Assembly (NCBI GenBank): GCA_018262505.1
Contig: JAGSYV010000016.1
Location: forward strand, 1-38,070
Direction: 5' to 3'
From: Pseudomonadota bacterium
GTDB lineage: Bacteria > Pseudomonadota > Alphaproteobacteria > Rhizobiales > Pleomorphomonadaceae
Length of the DNA stretch: 38,070 bases
The translations under genes and the position numbers were made by a program. The stretch's first letter is position 1, and every line of letters begins with the position of its first letter. This document shows positions 26,277 through 36,595 of this stretch, one piece after another. The notes beneath the pieces are model-generated. The model worked only from the letters and a program-made list of their open reading frames with translations. It ran no database searches and had not been told where the DNA came from.

Positions 26277-27497
26277 GTGAGTCCCGTGTTTACCGCCTTG
26301 CGCATCGGCACCCTTTACTTCGGCTCGTCCTTCCTCACGGCCAACTGGCTGACGCGCATGCCGGATCTGCTTGCCCATCTCGGCGTCGACAAGGCGACCA
26401 TGGGGCTCGCGCTCTTTCTAGGGCCGGTGGGGGCTCTGGTCACGGCACCGATCGCCGGGCCATTGATGGACCGCTTCGCCGCCGCGCGCGTCGGCGTCTG
26501 GGGGTTGGTGCTCGCCGCGATGATGGTGCTCGGCATCGGTCTTGCTGGCCATTGGATGGTGCTGGCCGCGGTATTGTTCTTCGCCGGTGTCGGCAATACT
26601 CTGTTCGAGATCGGTGGCAACGCCGGTGTCCAGCGCCTGGAGACGACCACCGGCGGCAAGTACATGGCCCAATGTCATGGCTACTGGAGCCTCGGCTTCG
26701 TCTGTGGTGCCCTATCGGCCGGTCTATTTGGCCAGTTTGGTGTGCCATTGATCTGGCACCTCGCGACGGTGGCGGCGCTCGGCGTGGTCGGTTGTGCTGG
26801 CATCGCCCGCTTGCTCCCGCGCTCCATGTATGTGCGCGTTCCCTCTCCAGTCGGGGGTGCCAAGCCGCCGCTGTTTACGTTGCCGAGCATCAGCCTGATT
26901 GGTCTCTGCATCATGGCCACCGGCGTGACGCTGGCCGAGGGCGCGGTCTACGACTGGGGCACGCTGTTTCTGCGCGAGCAGCTTCAACCAAGCCCGTTCT
27001 GGACATCGGCCGCCTACGGCACTTTCCCGCTCACCATGTTCGTCGGCCGGGTGGCAGGCGACTGGTTTCGGGCGCGCTATCGGGCGTCCGGCATCGTCCG
27101 CGTCTGCGCAACGACGACGGCCGTCGGGCTGATCGGCTTTATCTTTTCGCCGCATATCGCGATCTCCGGTCTGTCGCTGGCACTGATGGGCGTCGGCGTT
27201 TCGCTGGTCATGCCGATCGGCGTGGCGGCGGCCGGTGACAAGCCGGGCGACGCGGCGCGCAACGTCGCGGCCATGTCGATGATCATCACTTCCATCTTCT
27301 TGTTGGCGCCGCCCGGTGTCGGCTTCGTGGCCCAACATTTCGGCCTGACGGCGGCTTTCCTGCTGATGCTGCCCTTCGTGGCGATGTCGGGCGTTTTCGC
27401 CCGCGAAGCCGATCCGCTGGTCGCCGTTCCTGGCAGCCAACAAAAGATAGTTGGCGAGCCCGCCGCCGTTGGTGATACGAAGATTTCGACCACATAG
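26277..27497 (+). CDS. MFS transporter (YbjJ/MosC-like)
   Basis: The 406-residue protein has twelve predicted helices. TANWLTRMPDLLAHLGVDKATMGLALFLGPVGAL in the first helices and AEGAVYDWGTLFL at the start of the second half are typical of the YbjJ/MosC branch of the major facilitator superfamily. Substrates of that branch are mostly unknown; some rhizobial members were linked to rhizopine handling. The given start is a GTG at 26277 without a good ribosome binding site; a GTG at 26286 preceded by GGTGAG is an alternative and changes only three residues. It is followed after 25 bases by the quinone oxidoreductase gene in the same direction, so they may form an operon. Confidence 0.88.
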   Translation: MSPVFTALRIGTLYFGSSFLTANWLTRMPDLLAHLGVDKATMGLALFLGPVGALVTAPIAGPLMDRFAAARVGVWGLVLAAMMVLGIGLAGHWMVLAAVLFFAGVGNTLFEIGGNAGVQRLETTTGGKYMAQCHGYWSLGFVCGALSAGLFGQFGVPLIWHLATVAALGVVGCAGIARLLPRSMYVRVPSPVGGAKPPLFTLPSISLIGLCIMATGVTLAEGAVYDWGTLFLREQLQPSPFWTSAAYGTFPLTMFVGRVAGDWFRARYRASGIVRVCATTTAVGLIGFIFSPHIAISGLSLALMGVGVSLVMPIGVAAAGDKPGDAARNVAAMSMIITSIFLLAPPGVGFVAQHFGLTAAFLLMLPFVAMSGVFAREADPLVAVPGSQQKIVGEPAAVGDTKISTT

Positions 27498-27522
27498 CCC
27501 TAGGTTTGCGGGAGTGAAGGCC

Positions 27523-28500
27523 ATGGTGAAGGCGATTGTCGTCCGTAAAACGGGCGGACCCGAAGTGATGTCCGTCGAGGAAGTCCAAGTCGGCATGCCC
27601 GGTCCGGGGGAAGTGCGCCTGAGGCACACCGCGATCGGCGTCAACTTCATCGACACCTACTACCGCAAAGGCATTTATCCCGCGCCGGCCGGCCTGCCGT
27701 TCATCCCGGGTGCCGAAGCCGTGGGCATCGTGGAAAAGGTGGGTGAGGGTGTTGCCCAGTTCCATCCCGGCGATCGTGTTGCCTATGCCGGATCGGTCGG
27801 CGCCTATACCGAAGCGCGCCTCATCTCGGCGCAGAGGCTGGTCCGCGTTCCCGACGACATCGATGGTTTTACCGTCGCGGCGAGCCTCCTCAAGGGCATG
27901 ACGGTGCAATATCTGCTGCGCCAGACCTTTCAGGTGACGCGCGATCATACCGTGCTGTTTCATGCCGGTGCCGGTGGCGTCGGCCAGATCGCCGGTCAAT
28001 GGCTGAAATCGATTGGCGCGACCTCCATCGCCACGGTCGGCTCGGAAGAGAAGGCTGAGATAGCCAGGGCCTGCGGCTACACGCACGTCATCAACTATCG
28101 TACCGACGATTTCGTCGCCCGCGTCGGCGAGATAACGCGCGGCGCCAAGTGCGATGTCGTCTACGATTCGGTTGGCAGGGATACGTTCCCGGCTTCGCTC
28201 GACTGTTTGAAGCCGCGCGGCCTGTTCGTCTCCTTCGGCAATTCCTCGGGAACGGTATCGGAATTCAATCTCGGCATTCTGTCGCAGAAAGGGTCGCTTT
28301 ATGCGACACGTCCGACGCTCGGTCACTACACCGCGACGCGCGGCGATCTCGACGCCTGCGCAGAGGATCTGTTCGAGCAGATCCGAAATGAGGTGGTGAC
28401 GATCAACGTCGGGCAGAAGTTCGCGCTGACCAACGCCGTCGCCTGCCACAAGGCCATGGAGGCCCGAGAAACGGTCGGCTCGACGCTGCTGACGGTTTGA
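27523..28500 (+). CDS. qor: NADPH:quinone oxidoreductase (zeta-crystallin type)
   Basis: The 325-residue protein is a zinc-free medium-chain dehydrogenase/reductase. GVNFIDTYYRKGIYP (about residues 40-54) and the dinucleotide-binding AGAGGVGQ (148-155) match quinone reductase QOR. DVVYDSVGRDTFPASLDCLKPRG in the C-terminal half is also family-typical. It reduces quinones in one-electron steps with NADPH in the cytoplasm. I chose the ATG at 27523 with GGGAG about nine bases upstream; the longer frame has no support. The stop lies nine bases from the convergent erpA. Confidence 0.92.
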   Translation: MVKAIVVRKTGGPEVMSVEEVQVGMPGPGEVRLRHTAIGVNFIDTYYRKGIYPAPAGLPFIPGAEAVGIVEKVGEGVAQFHPGDRVAYAGSVGAYTEARLISAQRLVRVPDDIDGFTVAASLLKGMTVQYLLRQTFQVTRDHTVLFHAGAGGVGQIAGQWLKSIGATSIATVGSEEKAEIARACGYTHVINYRTDDFVARVGEITRGAKCDVVYDSVGRDTFPASLDCLKPRGLFVSFGNSSGTVSEFNLGILSQKGSLYATRPTLGHYTATRGDLDACAEDLFEQIRNEVVTINVGQKFALTNAVACHKAMEARETVGSTLLTV

Positions 28501-28509
28501 AAGTCGGCG

Positions 28510-28848
28510 TCAGACGGAAAATGATGTCCCGCAGCCGCAGCTCGACGTGGCGTTCGGATTGTTGATCTTGAAGGACTGCCCCATCAGGTCGTCGACGAAG
28601 TCGATCTCGGAGCCGTCCATGAAAGGCAGCGAAACCGCGTCGATCAGCACTGTCGCGCCATCGCGCTCGATGGCGAGATCATCGGCATTTTGTCCCTCGA
28701 CGAGGTCGAATCGATAGGAAAAGCCCGAGCAGCCGCCGCCCTCGACCGAGATCCGCAACGCCGTTTTGCCGGGCTGCTTCTCCAATACCTTGGAGATCCG
28801 GCGCGCGGCGCCGGCGGTCATGGTGATGTTGGCGGTGAGAACTTCCAT
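28510..28848 (-). CDS. erpA: Iron-sulfur cluster insertion protein, A-type (ErpA/IscA)
   Basis: This 112-residue A-type carrier has the three conserved cysteines: Cys40 in GGGCSGF, and Cys104 and Cys106 in SSCGCGTSF. It carries iron-sulfur clusters to target enzymes. MEVLTANITMTAGAARRI at the start and INNPNA before the last cysteines are typical of the ErpA/IscA family. In rhizobia this gene commonly stands divergent from dgt, as here with 140 bases between. ErpA and IscA are hard to tell apart from sequence alone; position favours ErpA. Confidence 0.92.
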   Translation of the reverse strand: MEVLTANITMTAGAARRISKVLEKQPGKTALRISVEGGGCSGFSYRFDLVEGQNADDLAIERDGATVLIDAVSLPFMDGSEIDFVDDLMGQSFKINNPNATSSCGCGTSFSV

Positions 28849-28988
28849 GGCGGTTCCTAGGGCTCGAATGACTTGAAAGTGTGATCCCTGCTGACATACG
28901 TAAGGCAGCGGATGGCAAAGTCAAATGGCGGCTGCGAGAGCCGGTCATGCGCATTTGCCGAGGCTGAACACATGTTCGGGAGGTCATC

Positions 28989-30203
28989 GTGGCAGGTCTA
29001 GGGTTTGGTACGGAACCGCTGGCGCCTTTTGCCGTCCACCCGGAGGAAAGCCGCGGCCGGCGTTATCCAGAGCCGGCGAGCCCGACGCGCACGCCGTTCC
29101 AGCGCGACCGCGACCGCATCATCCACTCCACCACCTTCCGTCGTCTGAAGCACAAGACCCAGGTTTTCGTGTTTCATGAAGGCGATCATTACCGCACCCG
29201 TCTCACCCACACGCTGGAGGTCGCGCAGATCGGCCGCGCGCTTGCCCGTGCCCTGAGGCTGAATGAGGATCTCGCCGAAGCGCTGGCGCTCGCCCACGAC
29301 GTCGGCCACACGCCGTTCGGCCACACCGGCGAAGACGCGCTCGACGCCTGTCTCGCGGGCTTCGGCGGCTTCGACCATAATGCCCAGTCCTTTCGGGCGG
29401 TCACCGAGCTGGAACATTCCTACGCCGAATTCGACGGGCTCAACCTGTCCTGGGAAACGCTGGAAGGCCTGGTCAAGCACAACGGCCCGCTGACCGACAC
29501 GGACGGCAAGCCGATCGGCCGCCATGCCGAGCGAGGGCTGCCGGTGGCCCTCCTTGCCTATCCCGACCTCTATTCTCTCAAGCTCGACACATATGCCAGT
29601 GCCGAAGCGCAGTGCGCGGCGATTGCCGACGATATTGCCTACGACGCCCACGACATTGACGATGGGCTGCGTGCCGGGCTGTTTTCCCTCGATGACCTCA
29701 GGCCGCTGCCGCTGATCGGCGGCTTCCTCGAGGCGATCGAGACGAAATATCCTGGCCTCGACCGGCATCGTACCATCCACGAAATCACCCGGCGACTGAT
29801 CACCGCCATGGTGGAGGACGTGATTGCCGCAGCGCTTGGCCGGCTCGCCGCCCTCAATCCACGGTCATCCGACGACATCCGGCAGGCCGGCCACACGGTG
29901 GTGATGTTTTCCGAGGAAATGGCCGCCATTGACGCCGCCATCAAGGGGTTTCTCTTTCCACGCATGTACCGGCATCCGGAGGTCATGCGGGTGCGCCGCG
30001 ATGCCGATCGTGTGGTGAAAGACCTGTTCGATAAATACGTCACCCATCCGGACTTCATGCCGGAGGAATGGCGGCGCGATCTCGATGCCAGTGACGAGAC
30101 CGCTCTCGCCCGGCGGGTCGGCGACTATATCGCCGGCATGACCGACCGTTTCGCCATCCAGGAACACCGCCGCTGGTTTGACGATACGCCGGAATTGCGC
30201 TAG
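28989..30203 (+). CDS. dgt: Deoxyguanosinetriphosphate triphosphohydrolase-like protein
   Basis: The 404-residue HD-domain enzyme removes triphosphate from deoxynucleoside triphosphates. Metal ligands are seen in [13 protein letters not shown] (His74) and [18 protein letters not shown] (His103, Asp104). [22 protein letters not shown] (about 39-60) is the family N-terminal signature, and KHNGPL and [17 protein letters not shown] follow. It belongs to the dgt-like group common in alphaproteobacteria. The GTG start at 28989 has GGGAGG about seven bases upstream. It opens the plus-strand housekeeping block and is followed by argS after 44 bases. Confidence 0.93.
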   Translation: MAGLGFGTEPLAPFAVHPEESRGRRYPEPASPTRTPFQRDRDRIIHSTTFRRLKHKTQVFVFHEGDHYRTRLTHTLEVAQIGRALARALRLNEDLAEALALAHDVGHTPFGHTGEDALDACLAGFGGFDHNAQSFRAVTELEHSYAEFDGLNLSWETLEGLVKHNGPLTDTDGKPIGRHAERGLPVALLAYPDLYSLKLDTYASAEAQCAAIADDIAYDAHDIDDGLRAGLFSLDDLRPLPLIGGFLEAIETKYPGLDRHRTIHEITRRLITAMVEDVIAAALGRLAALNPRSSDDIRQAGHTVVMFSEEMAAIDAAIKGFLFPRMYRHPEVMRVRRDADRVVKDLFDKYVTHPDFMPEEWRRDLDASDETALARRVGDYIAGMTDRFAIQEHRRWFDDTPELR

Positions 30204-30247
30204 GCCCCTCGCCGAATGGCCGGAATCCGGCTCCCACGAGGTACCCG

Positions 30248-31999
30248 ATGAATATCTTCCAGGTGTTCGGCGAGCGCATTCGCTCGGCCATCGCTTCCCT
30301 GTTGCTCGACGTTCCCGCCGATGTGCTCGCGCGCGTCGCCGTCGAGCCGCCGCGCGATGCGAGCCATGGCGATGTCGCCACCAACGCCGCCATGCTCTTG
30401 GCAAAGCCGCTGGGCAAGAAGCCGCGCGAGCTCGCCGAAGAGATCGCCGTGGCGCTCCGGAACGATCCGGATGTCGAGGTGGTCGAGGTGGCTGGCCCGG
30501 GGTTCATCAACCTCCGCATATCCAAGGCTTTCTGGACCGGCTTTTTGAAGACGTCGCTGGCCGAAGGGCTGGACGTGGGTGTGACGAATCTTGGCAAGAG
30601 CCTCAAGGTCGATGTCGAATATGTCTCGGCCAACCCCACCGGGCCGATGCACGTCGGCCATTGCCGCGGCGCCGTGGTGGGCGATGCGCTCGCCCGCCTA
30701 CTGGCCAAAGCCGGTTTTGACGTCACCAAGGAATATTACATCAATGACGCCGGCGGACAGATCGACGTGCTGGCGCGCTCCGCTTTCCTGCGCTACCGCG
30801 AGGCGCTGGGCGAGACGATCGAAATCCCGGAAGGGCTTTATCCCGGTGACTATCTGAAGCCTGTGGGCGAGGCGCTCAAGGCGAGCTGGGGTGACCGGCT
30901 GCTGACGATGCCGGAGGCCGAGTGGTTGCCGGTTATCAAGAAGCTCGCCGTCGACATGATGATGGACATGATCCGTGACGATCTGGCAATGCTTGGCGTC
31001 CGGCATGACCTGTTCTTCTCCGAGAAGACGCTGCACGATCCGCGCGGCAACGAGCCCTCCGAAATCGCCGAGATGATTGAGGAGTTCCGCAAGCGCAACC
31101 TCGTCTATGATGGCCGCCTGCCGCCGCCCAAGGGGCAACTGCCCGACGATTGGGAGGATCGCGAGCAGGTGCTCTTCCGCTCGTCGTCCGCCGGTGACGA
31201 TGTCGATCGTCCCCTGGTCAAATCTGACGGCAGCTATACCTATTTCGCCGCCGACGTTGCCTACATGCGCTCGAAGTATCAGCGCGGCTTCAAGCAGATG
31301 ATCTTCATCCTTGGCGCCGACCATGGCGGTTATGTCAAAAGGCTCGAAGCGGTCGGTAACGCCATTTCCGGCGGCACTGTCGAGGTGATCGTCCGTCTCT
31401 GCCAGTTGGTGAAGCTTTATCGGGGCGGCGAGCCGGTCAAGATGAGTAAGCGTTCCGGCGATTTCGTCACGCTCGCCGAGGTCGTCGAGGAAGTCGGCCG
31501 TGACGCCGTGCGCTTCATGATGCTGATGCGCAAGAACGACGCTCCCCTTGACTTCGACTTCGTCAAGGTGAAGGAACAGAGCAAGGACAACCCCGTCTTT
31601 TACGTCCAGTATGCGCATGCGCGCTGCCATTCGATCCTGCGCCAAGCGCGCGAAACGGCACCCGAAGTGGCCGCTGCCGACGAATCGGCAGCCCCGCTAT
31701 ATTTGCTTTCCGACCCGTCCGAGTTGGCGTTGATCCGTAAATTGGCCGAATTTCCCCGCGTTATTGACTCCGCCGCCGACTCCCATGAGCCACACCGGGT
31801 CGCTTTTTATCTGTATGAACTGGCTGGCGACTTCCACGGACATTGGAACGCCGGCAAGGAAAATGTAAATTTGCGTTTTGTTAACCCTGATGAACCACTG
31901 TTGACCCACGCGCGCTTGGCTCTGGTCAAGGCAGTCAGGAACGTTCTCGCGTCGGGCCTTGAGGTTCTTGGCGTCAATGCGCCCCAAGAGATGAGGTAA
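30248..31999 (+). CDS. argS: Arginyl-tRNA synthetase
   Basis: The 583-residue class I synthetase charges tRNA-Arg. The N-terminal additional domain (1-110) includes the characteristic [13 protein letters not shown]. The HIGH motif appears as HVGH (135-138) in [18 protein letters not shown], and KMSKR lies at 398-402. The C-terminal anticodon-binding domain has [13 protein letters not shown] and is complete. GAGGT stands seven bases before the ATG. It is part of the conserved block and precedes the SPOR-domain gene by 29 bases. Confidence 0.97.
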   Translation: MNIFQVFGERIRSAIASLLLDVPADVLARVAVEPPRDASHGDVATNAAMLLAKPLGKKPRELAEEIAVALRNDPDVEVVEVAGPGFINLRISKAFWTGFLKTSLAEGLDVGVTNLGKSLKVDVEYVSANPTGPMHVGHCRGAVVGDALARLLAKAGFDVTKEYYINDAGGQIDVLARSAFLRYREALGETIEIPEGLYPGDYLKPVGEALKASWGDRLLTMPEAEWLPVIKKLAVDMMMDMIRDDLAMLGVRHDLFFSEKTLHDPRGNEPSEIAEMIEEFRKRNLVYDGRLPPPKGQLPDDWEDREQVLFRSSSAGDDVDRPLVKSDGSYTYFAADVAYMRSKYQRGFKQMIFILGADHGGYVKRLEAVGNAISGGTVEVIVRLCQLVKLYRGGEPVKMSKRSGDFVTLAEVVEEVGRDAVRFMMLMRKNDAPLDFDFVKVKEQSKDNPVFYVQYAHARCHSILRQARETAPEVAAADESAAPLYLLSDPSELALIRKLAEFPRVIDSAADSHEPHRVAFYLYELAGDFHGHWNAGKENVNLRFVNPDEPLLTHARLALVKAVRNVLASGLEVLGVNAPQEMR

Positions 32000-32028
32000 T
32001 CGTCTCGTCGGATCGTCTGGTCCTGGCG

Positions 32029-33603
32029 GTGGCGAAGAAAAAAACGGGAAGAGCGACGCCGATGGTTAGGAGCAGCGCAGCCGAAGAGTCCCCGATGCGG
32101 CCCGCCGTATCCGATGGCGATAGGCGGCTCACCGAAGAAGAGCGCTTCTATGAAGACCTTCTCAGTGGCCGCGAAGCCAGCGACGCTGATATGGACCAGT
32201 TTGTCGACGCCCTCGCTGCCGAACTGGAACAGGATATCGCGTCGATGAACCCGGTCGATGTGCGCACCGGCCAGGTCTACAAACCGGCCAACGCACGCAA
32301 GACCAGCCAGGCTTACGATCCGTGGGACGATCAGGCTCTCGACGAGTTCATGGCCGAGTTCGAACGCGATGGTGTCGACCCGGTCGTTGATGAGTTCGGC
32401 GTTCTTCCGCCCCATGTTGGCGACCCGGAGTTCGAGCCTTCCAACTCGCTCGGCCGCCGTCGCCTCATGACAGCAGTTGCCGCGGCCGTCCTCATTATGG
32501 CGACTGGTTTCGCCGGCTGGGCCTTCCTTGGTGGTTCGACTGGTTTCGGCGAGGCTGTGGTCGTAAGGGCGCCCGACGGCCCCTATAAGGTCAAACCCGA
32601 TCCAAACGCTCAGGAAGTTGTGGCTTCTTCTGAAGGTGCCTCGGTCTACGATACGGTCGGCGGCGCCCCGCCCAAGAGTGAGGAGCGATTGGTTGCTCGC
32701 AGCGGGGATGTGCCCGCGCTGCCGGCCGTCACGCCGCACGTTTCGCGAATCACGCTTCCGGACGGCCAGGAAGTTGAAGCGGAGCTTCCGACCGGGTTCG
32801 ACCCCAACGAAACGGGGCCTCGCCGTGTTCGTACCGTGCTGGTTCGGCCCGATGGTTCGCTGATCGAGACGCCGGCCGACAAGACGGCAAACGCGACTGC
32901 CGCTGCCACGCCGCCGCCAAGCGATGCGGCCGGGCAGATTATCGCCCGCAGCGAGACCGCGGGCGATGTCGCCAGCACTGACGATGCCGAGGGGGGCACC
33001 GGTCTGCCACCGCTCGCTTCGGCCGATCAGACCGTGGCGTCCGACACGCCCCCAGCCGCGCCCCAGGGACTGCCGCCGAGCAACTTGACCGATGCTTCCG
33101 GCCAGTCGATGCCAATCAATCTGGCAGCTGTGGCCAGTGCCACACCGGATGCCTCCGTCGAAACGACAGCTTCTGTGCCAACCCAGGCATTGGCACCGCT
33201 GCCGCCTGACAAGCCGGCTGTTCCAACTGCCGCGCCGTCATCCGGTCCGCTTGATTTGACGGCGGCGGCTGGCAAGGTACAGCCCGCCGCTCCGACACAA
33301 GTGGCAAGCTTGCCGGCGGCGACCCAAGCCGCGCCGCCGCCAGCGGTTGCGAGTGGCAGCGCTGGCGCCTATGTGCAGTTATCGTCCCAGCGTAGCGAGG
33401 ACGCGGCACGCTCTGCTTTCGCCGCATTGCAGCGGAAATTTCCATCGATTCTCGGCTCGGCGGTTGCCGATATCCAGCAGGCTGATCTCGGCAGCAAGGG
33501 TGTCTACTACCGGGCACGTGTCGGTGCGCCGACCAAGGAAGCCGCGGTGGCGCTCTGCGAGCAGCTTCGTTCGGCCGGCGGCGACTGTCTGATCGCCCGC
33601 TGA
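32029..33603 (+). CDS. SPOR-domain cell envelope protein
   Basis: The 524-residue protein has a cytoplasmic acidic N-terminus of about 145 residues and one membrane helix (about 146-168, LMTAVAAAVLIMATGFAGWAF). A long low-complexity periplasmic stretch rich in Pro, Ala and Thr (about 170-440) follows. The C-terminal SPOR domain (from about 447, GAYVQLSSQRSEDAARSAFAAL to the end) binds denuded peptidoglycan at division sites. Such genes between argS and nagZ are usual in rhizobia. The start is uncertain: a GTG at 32029 with no good ribosome binding site is given; ATG at 32062 or 32095 are alternatives that would not affect the domains. Confidence 0.88.
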   Translation: MAKKKTGRATPMVRSSAAEESPMRPAVSDGDRRLTEEERFYEDLLSGREASDADMDQFVDALAAELEQDIASMNPVDVRTGQVYKPANARKTSQAYDPWDDQALDEFMAEFERDGVDPVVDEFGVLPPHVGDPEFEPSNSLGRRRLMTAVAAAVLIMATGFAGWAFLGGSTGFGEAVVVRAPDGPYKVKPDPNAQEVVASSEGASVYDTVGGAPPKSEERLVARSGDVPALPAVTPHVSRITLPDGQEVEAELPTGFDPNETGPRRVRTVLVRPDGSLIETPADKTANATAAATPPPSDAAGQIIARSETAGDVASTDDAEGGTGLPPLASADQTVASDTPPAAPQGLPPSNLTDASGQSMPINLAAVASATPDASVETTASVPTQALAPLPPDKPAVPTAAPSSGPLDLTAAAGKVQPAAPTQVASLPAATQAAPPPAVASGSAGAYVQLSSQRSEDAARSAFAALQRKFPSILGSAVADIQQADLGSKGVYYRARVGAPTKEAAVALCEQLRSAGGDCLIAR

Positions 33604-33675
33604 ACCAGTTCGCGACTTTCGGCCGCGTTGGGTGCCGGACGGCATTCGGCGCGGCCGTTTCTTTGGAGATTGCCA

Positions 33676-34692
33676 ATGTCCCGCGCTTTCGTGACCGGCC
33701 TCAAGGGATCGGCGCTGTCCGCTGAGGAACGCGCCTTCCTGGCCGAGGCGGCGCCCTGGGGCCTCATCCTGTTTCGCCGCAACGTCGAAGACGCCGATCA
33801 GCTGAGGCGTCTGACCGCCGACTTCCGCGACGCCGTCGGCTGGCGGGCCCCGGTTCTGGTCGACCAGGAAGGCGGCCGCGTGCAGCGGCTGACGGCGCCG
33901 AACTGGCGCAAGTATCCATCAGGACGCCGGCTGGCCGGCGCGGCAACGCTCGCCGGTGACGCCAAGCTGATTGAAGATGTTGCCCACCTGATCGGCGATG
34001 ATCTCGCCGCCGTCGGCATCGACGTCGACTGCGCGCCGTGCCTCGACATAGCCACCCCCGATATGACGCCGGCCATCGGTGACCGCAGCTACGGCGAACA
34101 ACCAGGCCTGGTGGCGGCCGCCGGTCGCGCCTTCGCCAACGGTCTGATCGCCGCCGGTGTGCTGCCGGTGATCAAACATATTCCAGGTCACGGCCGCGCT
34201 CGTGTTGACAGCCACCATGAACTGCCGGTGGTCGATGTCGCCCTCGAGAGCCTCGCCATTGCCGATTTCGCGCCCTTCGCCGCGCTGGCCGATCTGCCGG
34301 CGGCGATGACCGCCCACCTCGTCTATACGGCGATTGATGCGGATCGCCCTGCGACGCAATCGCCGGTGGTCATCGAACAGATCATCCGCAAGCGCATTGG
34401 CTTCGACGGCCTGCTTTTCTCCGACGACCTGTCCATGAATGCCTTGAAGGGCACGCTGGCCGAGCGGGCACGGGCAACGCTCGCTGCCGGCTGTGACATT
34501 GCTCTCCATTGCTCGGGTGATATGGGCGAAATGGTCGCCGTTGCCACTGAGGCGCCTGAACTCGAGGGAAAAGCGGCGTCACGGGCGGAAAGGGCATTGA
34601 TGGCGCGCTCCGGAAGGCCGCATGATGACGCGGATGGCGTGCTCGCCCGGCTCGATACCGCGCTGGCCGCCTTTGATGCTGCCGGTTCGTAG
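33676..34692 (+). CDS. nagZ: Beta-N-acetylhexosaminidase NagZ
   Basis: The 338-residue GH3 enzyme removes GlcNAc from recycled anhydromuropeptides in the cytoplasm. The family signature is complete: VLVDQEGGRVQRL (about 61-73), KHIPGHGRARVDSHHELP with Lys167, His168 and the catalytic dyad Asp178/His180, and the nucleophile-bearing SDDLSMNAL. GGAG stands about eight bases before the ATG at 33676. The upstream 16 open codons are not supported. It follows the SPOR-domain gene, with which it shares the theme of peptidoglycan. Confidence 0.95.
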   Translation: MSRAFVTGLKGSALSAEERAFLAEAAPWGLILFRRNVEDADQLRRLTADFRDAVGWRAPVLVDQEGGRVQRLTAPNWRKYPSGRRLAGAATLAGDAKLIEDVAHLIGDDLAAVGIDVDCAPCLDIATPDMTPAIGDRSYGEQPGLVAAAGRAFANGLIAAGVLPVIKHIPGHGRARVDSHHELPVVDVALESLAIADFAPFAALADLPAAMTAHLVYTAIDADRPATQSPVVIEQIIRKRIGFDGLLFSDDLSMNALKGTLAERARATLAAGCDIALHCSGDMGEMVAVATEAPELEGKAASRAERALMARSGRPHDDADGVLARLDTALAAFDAAGS

Positions 34693-34723
34693 GCCGGTGC
34701 AACGCGGGTGAGATGATTTCTTG

Positions 34724-35539
34724 ATGGCGACGACCGACGAGTGGAGTGAACCGAGGCTCGACATCGACCCGACGGCCGAAGAGGCGTTCGTGGTCGATCT
34801 CGATGGCTTCGAAGGGCCGCTCGACCTGTTGTTGACGCTTGCTCGCAATCAGAAGGTCGATCTGGCTCGCATCTCCATCCTCGCTCTCGCCAACCAGTAT
34901 CTTGCCTTCATCGAGCGGCTGGGCGAGCGCCGGCTGGAACTGGCGGCCGACTATCTGGTGATGGCAGCCTGGCTCGCCTATCTCAAATCACGGCTGATGT
35001 TGCCGCCCGATGAAACGCCCGGTGACGAGCCTTCCGCGGAAGAACTCGCCGGCATGTTGGCCATGCGGCTGAAACGCCTCGAAGGCATCCGCATCTTGGC
35101 CACCCGGCTCATCGATCGGTCCCGACTCGGCCGCGACGTCCTGCCACGTGGTGCTCCCGAGGAGATGGGCCTTGTTCGGCGCTCGTTGTGGGAGGCCAGC
35201 CTTTTCGATCTGCTTGACGCCTATGGCCGACAGCGCCAGCGCGACATGGTGCGTGTCCACACCGTCCGCCGACGGCAGGTCTGGGCATTGGCCGATGCGC
35301 GCGACCTCCTGGAGCGGTTGATCGGCACGATCGCCGACTGGGCTCCGATCGACGACTATCTCATCCGCTACATGACCGGACCGGAATCGCGCGCCACGGT
35401 TCGGGCCTCGGCCTTTTCGGCCTCGCTGGAGCTGGTCCGCGAAGGGCGGATGGAACTGATGCAATCCGGGCCGTTCGCGCCGCTCTACGTGCGCAAAGGG
35501 CAGGGGAGGTCCGATACGCCTGAGGAGGGCGACCTATGA
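34724..35539 (+). CDS. scpA: Segregation and condensation protein A
   Basis: The 271-residue kleisin subunit of the SMC-ScpAB complex bridges the SMC heads in chromosome condensation. The N-terminal signature FEGPLDLLLTLARNQKVDLARISI (about 28-51) and ADYLVMAAWLAYLKSRLMLPP (about 76-96) are clear, and a C-terminal winged helix follows. The start is the ATG at 34724; only a weak GGTGAG lies about 13 bases upstream, so a TTG at 34721 is possible. The end overlaps the ATG of scpB in an ATGA, so the two are coupled. Confidence 0.95.
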   Translation: MATTDEWSEPRLDIDPTAEEAFVVDLDGFEGPLDLLLTLARNQKVDLARISILALANQYLAFIERLGERRLELAADYLVMAAWLAYLKSRLMLPPDETPGDEPSAEELAGMLAMRLKRLEGIRILATRLIDRSRLGRDVLPRGAPEEMGLVRRSLWEASLFDLLDAYGRQRQRDMVRVHTVRRRQVWALADARDLLERLIGTIADWAPIDDYLIRYMTGPESRATVRASAFSASLELVREGRMELMQSGPFAPLYVRKGQGRSDTPEEGDL

Positions 35540-36258
35540 ATCGTTCGGACTTCACCGACGAAACGCCCCATGGCCAGCTTCGACTGTTCGCCGGCAACCG
35601 CGATCCGGCGGAATACGAGGCCTGGATGACGGCGATCCGCGGCGCCGAGGCGATCCTGTTCGCATCCGCCCAGCCTGTCGACGCCGAGGAGCTTGCTGAG
35701 CGCTTGGCGCCCGGCACCGACGTTCGGCAAGTCTTGGCCGATTTGCGCACCATCTATGCCTCGCGCGGTGTCAACCTCGTCGAAGTCGCCGGCAAATGGA
35801 TGTTTCGCACGGCTCCCGACCTTGCCCACCTTTTGGTCCGAGAGCAGGTCGAGCCGAAGAAGCTGTCGCGGGCTGCGCTGGAGACATTGGCAATCATCGC
35901 CTACCACCAGCCGGTTACCCGCGCCGAGATTGAGGAGATTCGCGGCGTTTCCACCAACAAGGGCACGCTCGATGTGCTCATGGAGACCGGTTGGATCAGG
36001 ATGCGTGGCCGTCGCCGCACGCCCGGGCGACCGCTCACCTACGGCACCACGGAGGCCTTTCTGGTGCACTTCGGCCTTGAGGCAGTGACCGATCTGCCGG
36101 GTGTCGATGACCTCAAGGCGGCGGGTTTCCTGGAGGGTGCGGTGCCGCCGGGCTTCCGCATACCGATTCCCAACGCGTCTGACACACTGATGCCCGACGA
36201 AGATCCTCTGACCGAACTCGACTTCCAGGACTACGAACCGCTGCCACCCGAGGAATGA
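35536..36258 (+). CDS. scpB: Segregation and condensation protein B
   Basis: The 240-residue protein has two winged helices that bind ScpA. AEAILFASAQPVDAEELAERL (about 36-56) marks the first, and LSRAALETLAIIAYHQPVTRAEIEEIRGV (about 112-140) is the most conserved stretch. A C-terminal extension of about 40 residues is acidic and ends in EPLPPEE. The start overlaps the scpA stop by four bases. A gap of 139 bases follows before tatA. Confidence 0.95.
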   Translation: MNRSDFTDETPHGQLRLFAGNRDPAEYEAWMTAIRGAEAILFASAQPVDAEELAERLAPGTDVRQVLADLRTIYASRGVNLVEVAGKWMFRTAPDLAHLLVREQVEPKKLSRAALETLAIIAYHQPVTRAEIEEIRGVSTNKGTLDVLMETGWIRMRGRRRTPGRPLTYGTTEAFLVHFGLEAVTDLPGVDDLKAAGFLEGAVPPGFRIPIPNASDTLMPDEDPLTELDFQDYEPLPPEE

Positions 36259-36397
36259 GGCTTTTTCGAGGTTAGCCGACCAGCACCTTCAGAAAGCCGG
36301 AATTCCTCTCTAGCTTGGTCGCGGTTTCTTGCGACAGGGCGTGCGTTGTGCAAGAGTGCCGCCACTTTTGGGCGGGCTATGCCCTCTGGAGACAAAA

Positions 36398-36595
36398 ATG
36401 GGTTCGTTGAGCATCTGGCATTGGCTGATCGTCTTGGTCGTCGTTCTCATTCTGTTTGGCGGTCGGGGCAAAATTCCCGAGCTGATGGGTGATTTCGCCA
36501 AGGGCATCAAAAACTTCAAGAAGGGCATGAATGACGACGATGAAACGCCGTCGAAGCCCGTCGAGAACAAGCCCGACGAACCGCCACGGGTCTGA
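36398..36595 (+). CDS. tatA: Sec-independent translocase subunit TatA
   Basis: The 65-residue protein has one N-terminal membrane helix ([15 protein letters not shown], about 8-22), then the amphipathic helix [20 protein letters not shown] (25-44), then a charged tail. This is the classical TatA layout. It multimerises to make the passage for folded proteins with twin-arginine signals. GGAG stands six bases before the ATG, which favours 36398 over the earlier in-frame start. It is the first gene of tatABC. Confidence 0.96.
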   Translation: MGSLSIWHWLIVLVVVLILFGGRGKIPELMGDFAKGIKNFKKGMNDDDETPSKPVENKPDEPPRV

